From Streptomyces sp. NBC_01428 (GTDB lineage Bacteria > Actinomycetota > Actinomycetes > Streptomycetales > Streptomycetaceae): a stretch of 64,000 nt of DNA. The notes beneath the pieces are model-generated. The model did no database searches. It worked only from the letters and a program-made list of their open reading frames with translations, and had not been told where the DNA came from. Shown here one piece after another: positions 7,660-15,896 of this stretch (positions within the stretch are counted from its first letter, which is position 1; each line of letters opens with the position of its first letter). The stretch lies in NCBI RefSeq assembly GCF_036231965.1, contig NZ_CP109499.1, positions 806,001 to 870,000 on the forward strand. Reading direction: 5' to 3'. The translations under genes were made by a program, and so were the position numbers.

Positions 7660-8112
7660 GTGGAATGGACCAGCCTTCTCAGCACCACCATGGGTGCCCT
7701 CATCGCCCTTGCCGCGTCCGCGCTCGCGGAACGGCGCCGCTGGCTGCGGGAGAGTGAGCAGCGCACCCGGGACGACCGCCGCGCCTCCTACGTCGCCTTC
7801 CTGAACGCCACCGCGGAGGCCAGCGAGATCCTGGTCAACATCGCCCGGGGCCACGACAGCGACGAGACCGCGCTCGCCCGGGCCGCGACCGTCCTGCGCG
7901 ACAGCGACGTCCTGCCCCGCCGACTGGAACTCTCCCTGGTGGCCGACGACCACGTCGTCCGGCAGGCCACCCACACCGTCGCCCTGCTGCGCACCTACCG
8001 GGACACCGTCGCCCAGGGGCTCCCTTTCGACTCGGAGGAACTGCAGAGCGCCCGCGTCGCCTTCAACGAACAACGCGACCGCCTCACCCAGCACATGCGC
8101 GGCACGCTCTGA
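7660..8112 (+). CDS. small membrane-anchored protein of unknown function
   Basis: About 150 residues. One N-terminal hydrophobic segment (T-T-M-G-A-L-I-A-L-A-A-S-A-L-A) is followed by a basic, coiled-coil-like helix (E-R-R-R-W-L-R-E-S-E-Q-R-T-R-D-D-R-R-A-S) and a long amphipathic helical region. Membrane anchor plus cytoplasmic four-helix character resembles many uncharacterised actinobacterial proteins. GTG is the most likely start because it places the membrane segment at the N-terminus. It precedes the sigma factor by about 130 bases on the same strand. No function is assigned. Confidence 0.65.
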   Translation: MEWTSLLSTTMGALIALAASALAERRRWLRESEQRTRDDRRASYVAFLNATAEASEILVNIARGHDSDETALARAATVLRDSDVLPRRLELSLVADDHVVRQATHTVALLRTYRDTVAQGLPFDSEELQSARVAFNEQRDRLTQHMRGTL

Positions 8113-8239
8113 CCTGCGCGTCGTCACACCGCCGCCCCCGCACGCCGTGACCCAGATCACGCGCCCGAAGTGCATAGCGAAGCGCCCCCCGGCGTCTTTC
8201 TCCAGGTGTACGAAGGCGGCAAGTGCGGGGACGGTGCGG

Positions 8240-8755
8240 ATGCGACAGCCACAGAGCGAGGGGACCGACGGGTTCGACGGATTCGTCGCGGCCCGTTGGT
8301 CGGCGCTGTTCCACCTCGCGCGCCTGCTCTGCGCGGGTGACCGGCACCGCGCCGAGGACCTGCTCCAGGAGGCACTGGTCAAGCTCTGGTTCGTCTGGCC
8401 GAAGGTCGCCGACGAGGCCCCCGAGGCGTACGTGCGCAAGATCCTGGCCCGAGCCGCCGCGCGCTCCGCGCGGCGCCGCTGGTGGGGCGAACGCCCCGTC
8501 GAGCAGTTGCCCGACCTGGCACAGACCGCGGACGAGTCCGCCGCCGTCGTGGAGCGCTCGCGACTGGAGGCGGCCCTCGCCCAACTGCCGCCCCGGCAGC
8601 GGGCCGCGGTCGTGCTGCGCTACTACCAGGACCTGCCCGAGAAGCAGGTCGCGGAGGTCCTCGGGTGCCCGCTGGGTACCGCCCGTTCCCACGCGTCACG
8701 CGGTGTGGCGCGCCTGCGTCAGATCCTGGCGGACGTCATCGAGCCGGTGGGGTGA
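8240..8755 (+). CDS. SigE-family ECF RNA polymerase sigma factor
   Basis: A 171-residue ECF sigma factor of the SigE (actinobacterial) type. Region 2 is F-D-G-F-V-A-A-R-W-S-A-L-F-H-L-A-R-L-L-C with D-L-L-Q-E-A-L-V-K-L-W. Region 4 is L-P-P-R-Q-R-A-A-V-V-L-R-Y-Y-Q-D-L-P-E-K-Q-V-A-E-V-L-G-C, ending G-T-A-R-S-H-A-S-R-G. ATG follows GGGGA by eight bases; an in-frame GTG lies two codons upstream. The next gene starts nine bases on and encodes a membrane protein likely to control it. No promoter specificity can be read. Confidence 0.88.
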   Translation: MRQPQSEGTDGFDGFVAARWSALFHLARLLCAGDRHRAEDLLQEALVKLWFVWPKVADEAPEAYVRKILARAAARSARRRWWGERPVEQLPDLAQTADESAAVVERSRLEAALAQLPPRQRAAVVLRYYQDLPEKQVAEVLGCPLGTARSHASRGVARLRQILADVIEPVG

Positions 8756-8763
8756 AGGATTCC

Positions 8764-9282
8764 ATGGACCACTTCGAGCGGGAGTTGGCGCGGATGATGC
8801 GCGACGCCCATGAACACACCCCCTTCGGGCCCGCGCAGCGGGACGGCCTCCGCTCCGGCGTCCGCGTCCGCCGCCGGATCCGCGCGGCGCAGAAGGCGGC
8901 CGGCTCGGTGCTGGCGGTCGCCGGAATCAGCGTCGGTCTGTTCCTGATGCCGCACGCCCGGGACCAGGAGCGGCCGCAGGCGCCGCTCCCGCGCCCCGCC
9001 ACCACCCCGACGTCCCCGTCCGTGACGCCGACACCGACCCTCTCCCCCAGCGAGACGCCCACCGGTTCGGCCACCTCCACGGCGGAGGACGGTGCGGGGA
9101 CCTCCGTCACACCCGACAGCCCCACCGCGCCCGAGAGTTCGACCTCGGTCGCCGCCGATCCGACCGGAGGGCCGACCACCAGTCCGCCGGCCACCACCCC
9201 GGTGCCGCCCAGCGGGACGCAGTCCACCGCGACCTCGAACGTCACCTCCTCGTACGTCGCCGGAACGCACGGCACCGAATAG
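8764..9282 (+). CDS. single-pass membrane protein with Ser/Thr/Pro-rich exterior; probable sigma-factor partner
   Basis: A 172-residue protein. A cytoplasmic N-terminal helix (M-D-H-F-E-R-E-L-A-R-M-M-R-D) and arginine-rich stretch precede one membrane segment (about residues 42-60, S-V-L-A-V-A-G-I-S-V-G-L-F-L-M) and about 100 residues dominated by P, T and S. The stop-to-start distance from the sigma gene is only nine bases (a GTG overlapping the sigma stop is an alternative start). The topology is that of anti-sigma or sigma-regulating proteins, but no zinc-binding HxxxCxxC motif is present. Confidence 0.75.
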   Translation: MDHFERELARMMRDAHEHTPFGPAQRDGLRSGVRVRRRIRAAQKAAGSVLAVAGISVGLFLMPHARDQERPQAPLPRPATTPTSPSVTPTPTLSPSETPTGSATSTAEDGAGTSVTPDSPTAPESSTSVAADPTGGPTTSPPATTPVPPSGTQSTATSNVTSSYVAGTHGTE

Positions 9283-9483
9283 CTCCCGCACACCACTCCC
9301 CCTCTCCCGTAGCCACCGCGCTCGGGCCCGGACCTCGCGATCGCCGCCGGGCCGCGAGCCGCTTCCGCCTGTCCGGCGACAGCGCACAGAACAGGACGAA
9401 ACGTGACGAAGACACCGAGTCCCGCTCCCGTGGACCTCCCCACCCGGGCGATCATGCACCGCCCCCCACAGGAGGGCCCGCCC

Positions 9484-10755
9484 ATGGACCGACACCGCGA
9501 CGAACGGCCGCACGGCGAGCGGCGGCCCCCGGACCCCCGGACCGTCCGCCTCCCCCTGCCCGCGGACCACACGGAGCCCGTCCTCGACGTGGTCGTTCCC
9601 GTCTTCAACGAGGAGACCGACCTGGAGCCCGGCGTGCGGCGGCTCCACGCCCACCTGCGCGAGACCTTCCCGTACCCCTTCCGCATCACCGTCGCCGACA
9701 ACGCGAGTACCGACGCCACACCGCTGATCGCCGCCCGGCTGGCCGCCGAACTGCCCGAGGCACGGTGGATCCGCCTGGAGGAGAAGGGACGCGGCCGAGC
9801 CCTGCGTACCGCGTGGTCGGCCTCGCGGGCGCCGGTGCTCGCGTACCTGGACGTGGATCTGTCCACCGAACTGAACGCGCTTCTCCCCCTGGTCGCCCCC
9901 CTGATCTCGGGTCACTCCGACATCGCCATCGGCACCCGTCTCGCCCGAGGCTCGCGCGTCGTCCGCGGCCCCCGGCGCGAGATCATCTCCCGCGGCTACA
10001 ACGCCCTCCTGCGCTCCACCCTCGCGGTCGGCTTCTCCGACGCCCAGTGCGGGTTCAAGGCCGTGCGCCGCGACGTCGCCGAACGGCTGCTGCCCCTGGT
10101 CGAGGACTCCGCCTGGTTCTTCGACACCGAACTGCTGGTGATCGCCGAGCGCGCCGGGCTCCGTATCCACGAGGTGCCGGTCGACTGGGTGGACGACCCC
10201 GACAGCCGGGTCGACCTGGTCTCCACCGTCGTGGCCGACCTGCGGGGCATCGCCAGGATCGGCCACGCGCTGGCCCGCGGAACCCTGCCGACGGCCAGGT
10301 TGGGGCGGTCGGCAGGCGCCGTGCCCCCGGACTCCCTCACGGCGCAGTTGCTGCGGTTCGCCGGCATCGGCGTGGTCAGCACCGTCGGATACGTGCTCCT
10401 CTACGCGGCGCTGCGTCCGGTGACGGGGCCGCAGGCCGCCAACGCCTGGGCGTTGCTGGTGTGCGCCCTCGCCAACACCGCCGCGAACCGGCGGCTCACC
10501 TTCGGCGTGCGCGGCGGCGGTGGTGCGCTGCGCCACCAGGTGAAAGGGCTGGCCGTCTTCGGCCTGGGGCTCGCGCTGACCAGTGGCTCACTGGTGGCTC
10601 TGCACCGCTGGGCGCAGGCCCCGGGACGGGCCGCCGAGATCGCGGTTCTCGTCGGCGCCAACCTGGCCGCGACGCTGCTGCGGTTCGCGCTCCTGCGGAC
10701 CTGGGTGTTCCCCGCGTCCGCCCCCGACAACGGCACATCGGGAGGCCCGCGATGA
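9484..10755 (+). CDS. GT2 glycosyltransferase fused to GtrA-like membrane domain
   Basis: A 423-residue protein. The N-terminal GT-A domain (about 38-265) has V-L-D-V-V-V-P-V-F-N-E-E, the D-x-D metal motif in A-Y-L-D-V-D-L-S, and R-x-x-x-x-x-G-F-S-D-A-Q-C-G-F-K as in dolichyl-phosphate-glucose/mannose synthases. The C-terminal part (about 290-415) is a four-segment GtrA-like domain (L-L-R-F-A-G-I-G-V-V-S-T-V-G-Y). Such proteins make and flip polyprenyl-phosphate sugars. ATG follows GGAGG by eight bases; an in-frame GTG 81 bases upstream is possible. It overlaps the next gene by four bases, which could use the lipid-linked sugar. Confidence 0.85.
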   Translation: MDRHRDERPHGERRPPDPRTVRLPLPADHTEPVLDVVVPVFNEETDLEPGVRRLHAHLRETFPYPFRITVADNASTDATPLIAARLAAELPEARWIRLEEKGRGRALRTAWSASRAPVLAYLDVDLSTELNALLPLVAPLISGHSDIAIGTRLARGSRVVRGPRREIISRGYNALLRSTLAVGFSDAQCGFKAVRRDVAERLLPLVEDSAWFFDTELLVIAERAGLRIHEVPVDWVDDPDSRVDLVSTVVADLRGIARIGHALARGTLPTARLGRSAGAVPPDSLTAQLLRFAGIGVVSTVGYVLLYAALRPVTGPQAANAWALLVCALANTAANRRLTFGVRGGGGALRHQVKGLAVFGLGLALTSGSLVALHRWAQAPGRAAEIAVLVGANLAATLLRFALLRTWVFPASAPDNGTSGGPR

Positions 10756-12191
10756 GCAACCACCCCGCTCAAGCCGGGACTTCACCGAACAAGGACGGCA
10801 TCTCCCGCCCCGGCGGAGGACATCGCCCCCTCGCCGCCCCGCGACCGGACAGGTCAACTCCGTCGAGTGTCGGCACCTTTCACCCAGCACCGAACGCCGA
10901 CGGACCGCACGAGGGCGACGCCCCGCTCCGGTTCCGCGTCCAGGAAGCCTGGGAGCGGCTGTGCCGGTCGGTACGGCCTCAAGTCCCGGTCCTCGCCCTG
11001 TACGGCGCGCTGAAGCTCACCGGCTTCTGCGTCTTCATGTTCCTGCTCGACTCGACCGGTGACTTCCGGCGGAAGCACCCCCGCTTCGGGGGCGGCGCCC
11101 ACGCCTGGGACGTCCTCGCCACCTGGGACGGCTGGTGGTACCAGCAGATCGCCGCGCACGGCTACCACCCGGCGCTCGTCCCGGTCCCCGGCGCCACCGG
11201 CCTGATCACCCTGGAGGGCAACTCCGCCGCGTTCTTCCCGCTGTATCCCGCACTCATGCGCCTGGTCTCCTCCGTCACGGGACTCGGCCTGTTCGGCGCC
11301 GGGCTGACGGTCTCGATCGTCGCCTCGTTCGTCGCGGCGCTGGGCATCCACGCCGTGACGTCCCGCGTCAGCGGCACGCGCGCCGGGCTGGCCGCTGCGG
11401 GACTCTTCGCCGTGTGGCCGGGATCGGGCACGGAGTGGTCCGGCTACTCGGAATCCCTCTACATCGCCCTCGCCGCATGGGCCTGTCACGCCGTCATGCG
11501 CCGCAACTGGCTCACCGCGGGCCTCCTGACCTGCCTGGCCGGCCTCACGCGCCCGACGGCCACCGCACTCATCGCCGCACTGGCACTCGCCGTCCTGCTG
11601 GAACTGCGCCGCCACCACCGCGAAGTGCGCCGCTGGGGCTGCCCGCCTGCCCCGGACGGAAGACGACGCCGGAGTCCGGTCCTGCGGCCCCTCGCGGCCG
11701 TCGCGATCGCTCCGCTCGGTCTGGCGGGCCATCTCGGCTGGGTGGGTCACCGGATGGGCGACTACGGCGGCTACTTCGCGCTCCAGAAGGGCGCCTGGGC
11801 CCACACGTTCGACTACGGGCGGCAGACCTTCGACGTCTTCACGTCACTCCCGGTCGGCCACTTCGACTACCTCTTCGCGTACCCCTACGAGGACCTCGTC
11901 GGCGCCGCCACGGTTCTGCTCGCCCTACTCGCCCTGCCCCTGCTCCTGCGATTGCGCCCGCCGCCGGTCCTGATCGCCTACACCGTGCTGACGATGGCGC
12001 TCGTCCTGGGAAGCCAGCAGATCTTCGGCAACGTCTCCCGCTATCTGCTCCCCGCCTTCCCGCTGTTGATCCCCTGCGCCACCGCCATGCGCCGCCTCGG
12101 CACACCGGTGCTGTGCACGGTCCTCGGCGTCGCGGCACTCGCCTCCGGCTCCTACGCCGGATACGTGCTGTTCGAGCTGGGCGTGCCCTAG
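10752..12191 (+). CDS. polytopic PIG-V-like mannosyltransferase (GT-C type)
   Basis: A 479-residue membrane protein with a proline-rich cytoplasmic N-terminus (about 75 residues) and about nine or more membrane segments. W-D-G-W-W-Y-Q-Q-I-A-A-H-G-Y in the first external loop and A-A-F-F-P-L-Y-P-A-L-M-R match the GT-C/PIG-V pattern, where the loop acid contacts the lipid-phosphate sugar. The start ATG overlaps the stop of the GT2-GtrA gene, so the pair is coupled. A reasonable model is transfer of a polyprenyl-phosphate hexose to an extracytoplasmic acceptor. Acceptor and sugar are unknown. Confidence 0.8.
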   Translation: MSNHPAQAGTSPNKDGISRPGGGHRPLAAPRPDRSTPSSVGTFHPAPNADGPHEGDAPLRFRVQEAWERLCRSVRPQVPVLALYGALKLTGFCVFMFLLDSTGDFRRKHPRFGGGAHAWDVLATWDGWWYQQIAAHGYHPALVPVPGATGLITLEGNSAAFFPLYPALMRLVSSVTGLGLFGAGLTVSIVASFVAALGIHAVTSRVSGTRAGLAAAGLFAVWPGSGTEWSGYSESLYIALAAWACHAVMRRNWLTAGLLTCLAGLTRPTATALIAALALAVLLELRRHHREVRRWGCPPAPDGRRRRSPVLRPLAAVAIAPLGLAGHLGWVGHRMGDYGGYFALQKGAWAHTFDYGRQTFDVFTSLPVGHFDYLFAYPYEDLVGAATVLLALLALPLLLRLRPPPVLIAYTVLTMALVLGSQQIFGNVSRYLLPAFPLLIPCATAMRRLGTPVLCTVLGVAALASGSYAGYVLFELGVP

Positions 12192-12231
12192 GAAGGTCAA
12201 CCGCTGCGACACGCACGGCGGTTGACCTTCC
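12191..12231. terminator. strong hairpin terminator
   Basis: Perfect 14-base arms GGAAGGTCAACCGC and GCGGTTGACCTTCC enclose a 13-base loop. The first base is the last base of the glycosyltransferase stop codon. It serves the convergent haem monooxygenase gene too. Confidence 0.8.
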
Positions 12232-12265
12232 CGCGGGAGGTCTCACCCCCGAGGGGGCGAAGCTG

Positions 12266-12595
12266 CTACGGCTTGGCCGGAGCGGCCTGCTGCACGACCT
12301 CGAAGGACCACAGCGTGGATCCGCTCGCCGCGGGCCGGGGACGCTCGCCGCCGGAAGCGGCCCCACCCTGGTGGGCGGCCTGCATCGGGCCCTCCATCCA
12401 GGCCTGGAAGGACTCCTCGTCACGCCAGCGGGTGTAGACGAGGTAGCTGTCGGTGCCTTCGAGGGGCCGCAGCAGCTCGAACCACTCGAACCCGTCGGAG
12501 CCCTCCACCGCGTGGGCCCGCGAGGCGAAGCGCTTCTCCAGCGTCTCCCGCTGCTCGGCGGGGACGGTCAGTACGTTGATCTTGACTACGCTCAT
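12266..12595 (-). CDS. MhuD/IsdG-type haem-degrading monooxygenase
   Basis: A 109-residue ABM-fold (ferredoxin-like dimer) protein. It closely follows the pattern of Mycobacterium tuberculosis MhuD as I recall it: V-V-K-I-N near the start, L-E-K-R-F-A-x-R-A-H-A-V-E, F-Q-A-W and A-A-H. The catalytic trio falls at the same numbers, N7, W66 and haem-ligand H75. MhuD-type enzymes open haem without releasing CO and free iron. The ATG is six bases after a CAGGAT -10-like box, so the mRNA may be leaderless. It is an iron-scavenging or haem-detoxifying enzyme more probably than an antibiotic monooxygenase. Confidence 0.85.
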   Translation of the reverse strand: MSVVKINVLTVPAEQRETLEKRFASRAHAVEGSDGFEWFELLRPLEGTDSYLVYTRWRDEESFQAWMEGPMQAAHQGGAASGGERPRPAASGSTLWSFEVVQQAAPAKP

Positions 12596-12601
12596 GACCC
12601 C

Positions 12602-12607
12602 ATCCTG
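12602..12607 (-). promoter_or_regulatory. -10-like CAGGAT, leaderless start for the haem monooxygenase
   Basis: CAGGAT on the minus strand is six bases upstream of the ATG, the spacing expected when transcription begins at the start codon. No clear -35 box is visible. Confidence 0.35.
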
Positions 12608-12646
12608 CCGCACGGCGACAGGGCCGCCGCCGAAGGGCCCGCCCGC

Positions 12647-12835
12647 TCATCGGGTGCGCGGGGCGGGACCTCCCGGAACGCCGCGGCGGGCGGCGAGGTC
12701 GAGGCTGTTGCAGACGCGCCTGAGGTGCTTGGCGACGGCGCACGGCGCCCGGTCCGCGGCGCACTGACGGCAGGAGTTCAGGTGCCCCTCGTACGACATG
12801 CGCGCCTGATCGAGGGAGTCGTTGGGGGTCTGCAT
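12647..12835 (-). CDS. small cysteine-rich protein, unknown
   Basis: 62 residues with C-R-Q-C-A-A-D-R-A-P-C and a fourth cysteine in L-R-R-V-C-N-S-L-D-L-A, which could form a small zinc site, followed by a basic disordered tail. AGGAG lies six bases before the ATG. It sits between the haem monooxygenase and the Asp23 gene on the minus strand. It resembles short Streptomyces proteins with a C-x2-C-x7-C pattern, but I know of no function. Confidence 0.6.
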   Translation of the reverse strand: MQTPNDSLDQARMSYEGHLNSCRQCAADRAPCAVAKHLRRVCNSLDLAARRGVPGGPAPRTR

Positions 12836-13128
12836 CCTGGGCTCCTGACGCGGGGGGACACGCCGGGCTCACACGGCGCACGAGGGGGGAGGGCGAAGGA
12901 CGTCCCGCATAGTTGCCCGAGGCGCCCACCGGCATTTTGATCTTGTTACTTCAGGTAGGGCAAGCGGTGGCGGGATCGATCCGCCCGACGCGCCCTTGCA
13001 GACCGATCGGCGTTTCGCACCTTTTCCCTCCTATCGCACGAATTACTCCGTTTGTGTGACGATAGCCACTAGGGCGTGCCCGTTGTATGGCCGGGCACTT
13101 CGTACGTCTCCGCATGGAGGAGGTCTCG

Positions 13129-13605
13129 ATGACGGACCTGAGCAGCAGCCCCGCGACCAGCAAGAACCAGACGGACAAGTCGACGCGGTCCGGCGCCGGG
13201 GGCAGGAGTGATCCGGCCGGCCGGGGGCGGACCACCATCGCCGACAGCGTCGTGGAGAAGATCGCCGCAGCAGCCGCACGGGATTCCGTGGGCGTGCACA
13301 GCCTGGGCAGCGGCATGGCACGAACGCTCGGATCCGTCCGCGACCGGGTCCCCGTCGGACGTCCCGGAGCGAGCCGTGGAGTGAGCGTCGAGGTGGGTGA
13401 GCGCCAGGCGGCGGTGGACCTCGACCTGGTCGTCGACTACGGGTATCCCATCGCGGACGTGGCCACCGGCGTACGTACCGACGTGATCTCGGCCGTGGAG
13501 CGGATGACCGGCCTGGAGGTCGTCGAGGTCAACCTCGCCGTCGGCGACGTCCATCTGCCCGACGAAGAGGACGACACACCGCAGTCGGAGAGCCGCGTGA
13601 CGTGA
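13129..13605 (+). CDS. Asp23/Gls24 family envelope stress protein
   Basis: A 158-residue protein. After a disordered Ser/Gly/Arg-rich N-terminus comes an Asp23/Gls24 domain (about 40-145): T-T-I-A-D-S-V-V-E-K-I-A-A-A-A-A-R-D-S-V-G-V-H-S-L, then V-D-L-D-L-V-V-D-Y-G-Y-P-I-A-D-V-A, then V-V-E-V-N-L-A-V-G-D-V-H. GGAGGAGG precedes the ATG. In Gram-positives these proteins associate with the membrane through small partners and respond to envelope or alkaline stress. The two-TM protein that follows on the same strand is a plausible anchor. Confidence 0.85.
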   Translation: MTDLSSSPATSKNQTDKSTRSGAGGRSDPAGRGRTTIADSVVEKIAAAAARDSVGVHSLGSGMARTLGSVRDRVPVGRPGASRGVSVEVGERQAAVDLDLVVDYGYPIADVATGVRTDVISAVERMTGLEVVEVNLAVGDVHLPDEEDDTPQSESRVT

Positions 13606-13740
13606 CCCGGCACCCCTCTGCCGATCGCCACGACGGGCGCGCCGAGGGTCCCTCCCCCGCTCACCGAGCATCCGGCCCAGTCCTTGCCGGGCACCCCGAG
13701 AGCCCCGCTTCACACGAAGATCCTCAGGAGGTGTGTCGCC

Positions 13741-14064
13741 GTGGACGAGAAGGACCACCGGGACACTGTCCGGCTGTCTCCGCTCGAACGCGCCACGCTC
13801 GCGGAGATCGAGGAAGGGCTGCGGCACGACCACGTCGAACCGGACCCGCCTCCCACCCCGGCCCGCCGGTCGTGGCTCCCGCTCTCGATCGTGCTGATGC
13901 TGCTCTGCTCCGTGTTTCTCGCCGTCGTCGGCTACCGCACGTCCCAGCCCGCCGTCCTCTGGTGCTTCGCGATCCTGTGGCCGCTCACCGTCATCCAGGC
14001 CGTCCGGCTGGTACGACGCTGGATGAAGGCCGGCGGTCGCGGCCGCATCACCTCCTGGTTCTGA
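13741..14064 (+). CDS. small two-TM protein, DUF3040-like
   Basis: 107 residues. The N-terminus has the DUF3040-like pattern L-S-P-L-E-R-A-T-L-A-E-I-E-E-G-L (short acidic helix), then a proline-rich spacer and two membrane segments (L-P-L-S-I-V-L-M-L-L-C-S-V-F-L-A-V-V and V-L-W-C-F-A-I-L-W-P-L-T-V-I). GTG follows AGGAGG by ten bases. It lies 135 bases after the Asp23 gene, co-directional, and could be its membrane partner. That partnership is inference. Confidence 0.7.
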   Translation: MDEKDHRDTVRLSPLERATLAEIEEGLRHDHVEPDPPPTPARRSWLPLSIVLMLLCSVFLAVVGYRTSQPAVLWCFAILWPLTVIQAVRLVRRWMKAGGRGRITSWF

Positions 14065-14299
14065 ACGGCCGGACGGCGGGGGCCGGTTGAGGCGCGCGTC
14101 ACCCGGACCCGGTGTGGTCGGACCGGCGGGAATGTACGGCGCGGCCGCGGGGCCGGGTCCGCCGATGCCGATGTCCGGTCATGCGCCCCAGCGACAGGAA
14201 TGACGACGGGGGCGCGCCCTCTCCTCGCATGGTCGGACCGGCTCCGCGGTGCGAGGGTGGAGGGGAGACGTGTCCGTGGGGTGAGACCCGGGAGGACCG

Positions 14300-15778
14300 A
14301 TGGGGCGAGATGTTCCGGCGCTGGTCTTCACCCGCGAGGACCGACGCCAGTACCGGATCAAGATGCAGGAGTGCCTCGACGCCTTCGCGCAGATGCTGCG
14401 CGAGTCACGGTTCGACGCGGAGCGGCCCCAGGTGGGCCTGGAGATAGAGCTGAATCTGACCGACGCCGAGGGCGACCCGGCGATGCGGAACAGCGACGTG
14501 CTCGACGCGATCGCGGATCCCGCCTGGGACTCCGAGCTGGGCCGGTTCAACCTGGAGATCAACGTGCCGCCCCGGCGGCTGACCGCGGGCGGTCCCGACG
14601 CCTGGGAGGAGGAGATCCGCGCCGCGCTGAACCATGCCGACGAACGCGCCAGGACCGTGGGCGTCCACCTGATCATGGTCGGTATCCTCCCCACCCTGCG
14701 CGAGGAGGACGTGGGCCCGAAGGCCCTGTCGGAGAACGCCCGTTACCAGCTGATCAACGAGCAGGTCTTCGCGGCACGCGGCGAGGACCTGCTCATCGAG
14801 GTGGACGGCGTCGACCGGTTGCGGACCTACGCGGAGACCATCACGCCGGAAGCCGCCTGCACGAGCACGCAGTTCCATCTCCAGGTTTCGCCCGAGGAGT
14901 TCGCCGACTACTGGAACGCGGCGCAGGCGATCGCCGGGGTGCAGGTCGCGCTCGCCGCCAACTCGCCGTTCCTGTTCGGCAAGGAACTGGCGCACGAGAC
15001 GCGCATCCCGCTCTTCGAGCAGGCGACGGACACCCGTCCGCAGGAGATCAAGGCCCAGGGCGTACGGCCCCGGGTCTGGTTCGGGGAGCGGTGGATCACC
15101 AGCGTCTTCGACCTCTTCGAGGAGAACCTCCGCTACTTCCCTGCCCTGCTGCCCCTGTGCGAGGACCAGGACCCCACGCGGATGCTGGACCGCGGCGACA
15201 TTCCCGACCTCGGCGAACTCACCCTGCACAACGGCACGATCTACCGCTGGAACCGTCCGGTGTACGCCGTCGCCCAGGGCAGGCCGCACCTGCGCGTGGA
15301 GAACCGCGTACTCCCCGCGGGCCCGACCGTCGCCGACACCCTCGCCAACGGCGCCTTCTACTACGGCCTCACCCGCGCGCTCGTCGACGAGGACCGGCCG
15401 GTCTGGTCACGGATGTCCTTCTCCGCCGCCGAGGACAACCTGCACGCGGCGGCACGGCACGGCATCGACGCCCGCCTGTACTGGCCCGGAACCGGCGAGG
15501 TCCCGGTGCCCGAACTCGTCCTGCGCAGACTGCTGCCGCTGGCCCACCAGGGCCTGGAGCGCTCGGGCATGGACGCGGCCTGGCGGGAACCGTTGCTCGG
15601 CATCATCGAGCAGCGGTGCGTCACGGCGCGCAACGGCGCCGTCTGGCAGAAGGAGATGCTGCACCGCCTCGAGGCCTCGGGCCACCACGACCGCCACGAG
15701 GCCCTGCGGCTCATGACCCGGCAGTACATCGACTACATGCATCTCAACGCCCCGGTCCACACCTGGCCGGTGGACTGA
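14300..15778 (+). CDS. GCS2-family glutamate-cysteine ligase-like protein
   Basis: A 492-residue carboxylate-amine ligase of the GCS2 type. Near the N-terminus V-G-L-E-I-E-L-N-L-T supplies the acidic metal or substrate site. L-G-R-F-N-L-E-I-N-V-P-P follows, and further on A-C-T-S-T-Q-F-H-L-Q-V and R-V-E-N-R-V-L-P-A-G-P-T. ATG is preceded by GGGAGG. GCS2 enzymes form gamma-glutamyl amides. Actinobacteria use mycothiol, so homologues may ligate glutamate to other amines rather than make glutathione. The gene stands alone; gapdh converges on it. Confidence 0.82.
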   Translation: MGRDVPALVFTREDRRQYRIKMQECLDAFAQMLRESRFDAERPQVGLEIELNLTDAEGDPAMRNSDVLDAIADPAWDSELGRFNLEINVPPRRLTAGGPDAWEEEIRAALNHADERARTVGVHLIMVGILPTLREEDVGPKALSENARYQLINEQVFAARGEDLLIEVDGVDRLRTYAETITPEAACTSTQFHLQVSPEEFADYWNAAQAIAGVQVALAANSPFLFGKELAHETRIPLFEQATDTRPQEIKAQGVRPRVWFGERWITSVFDLFEENLRYFPALLPLCEDQDPTRMLDRGDIPDLGELTLHNGTIYRWNRPVYAVAQGRPHLRVENRVLPAGPTVADTLANGAFYYGLTRALVDEDRPVWSRMSFSAAEDNLHAAARHGIDARLYWPGTGEVPVPELVLRRLLPLAHQGLERSGMDAAWREPLLGIIEQRCVTARNGAVWQKEMLHRLEASGHHDRHEALRLMTRQYIDYMHLNAPVHTWPVD

Positions 15779-15833
15779 GGAGACCGCGCGGGTCGACCGG
15801 GCCGTCGGTGCGCCCCGCGCCATCCCCGAGGGG

Positions 15834-15882
15834 CACCCCGGCGTCCGCCTGCTCCCCCGTTCCGCCGGGGCCTGCCGGGGTG
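15834..15882. terminator. weak long-loop hairpin between convergent genes
   Basis: CACCCCGGC and GCCGGGGTG pair perfectly over nine bases, but the loop is 31 bases, so its efficiency is doubtful. Confidence 0.3.
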
Positions 15883-15896
15883 TCGTTCGTCCTCGG

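Noticed and set aside
12266..12595. Reading the ABM-domain protein as an antibiotic-biosynthesis enzyme
   Set aside because: The MhuD-type N/W/H triad and haem-enzyme motifs fit better, and no biosynthetic genes surround it.
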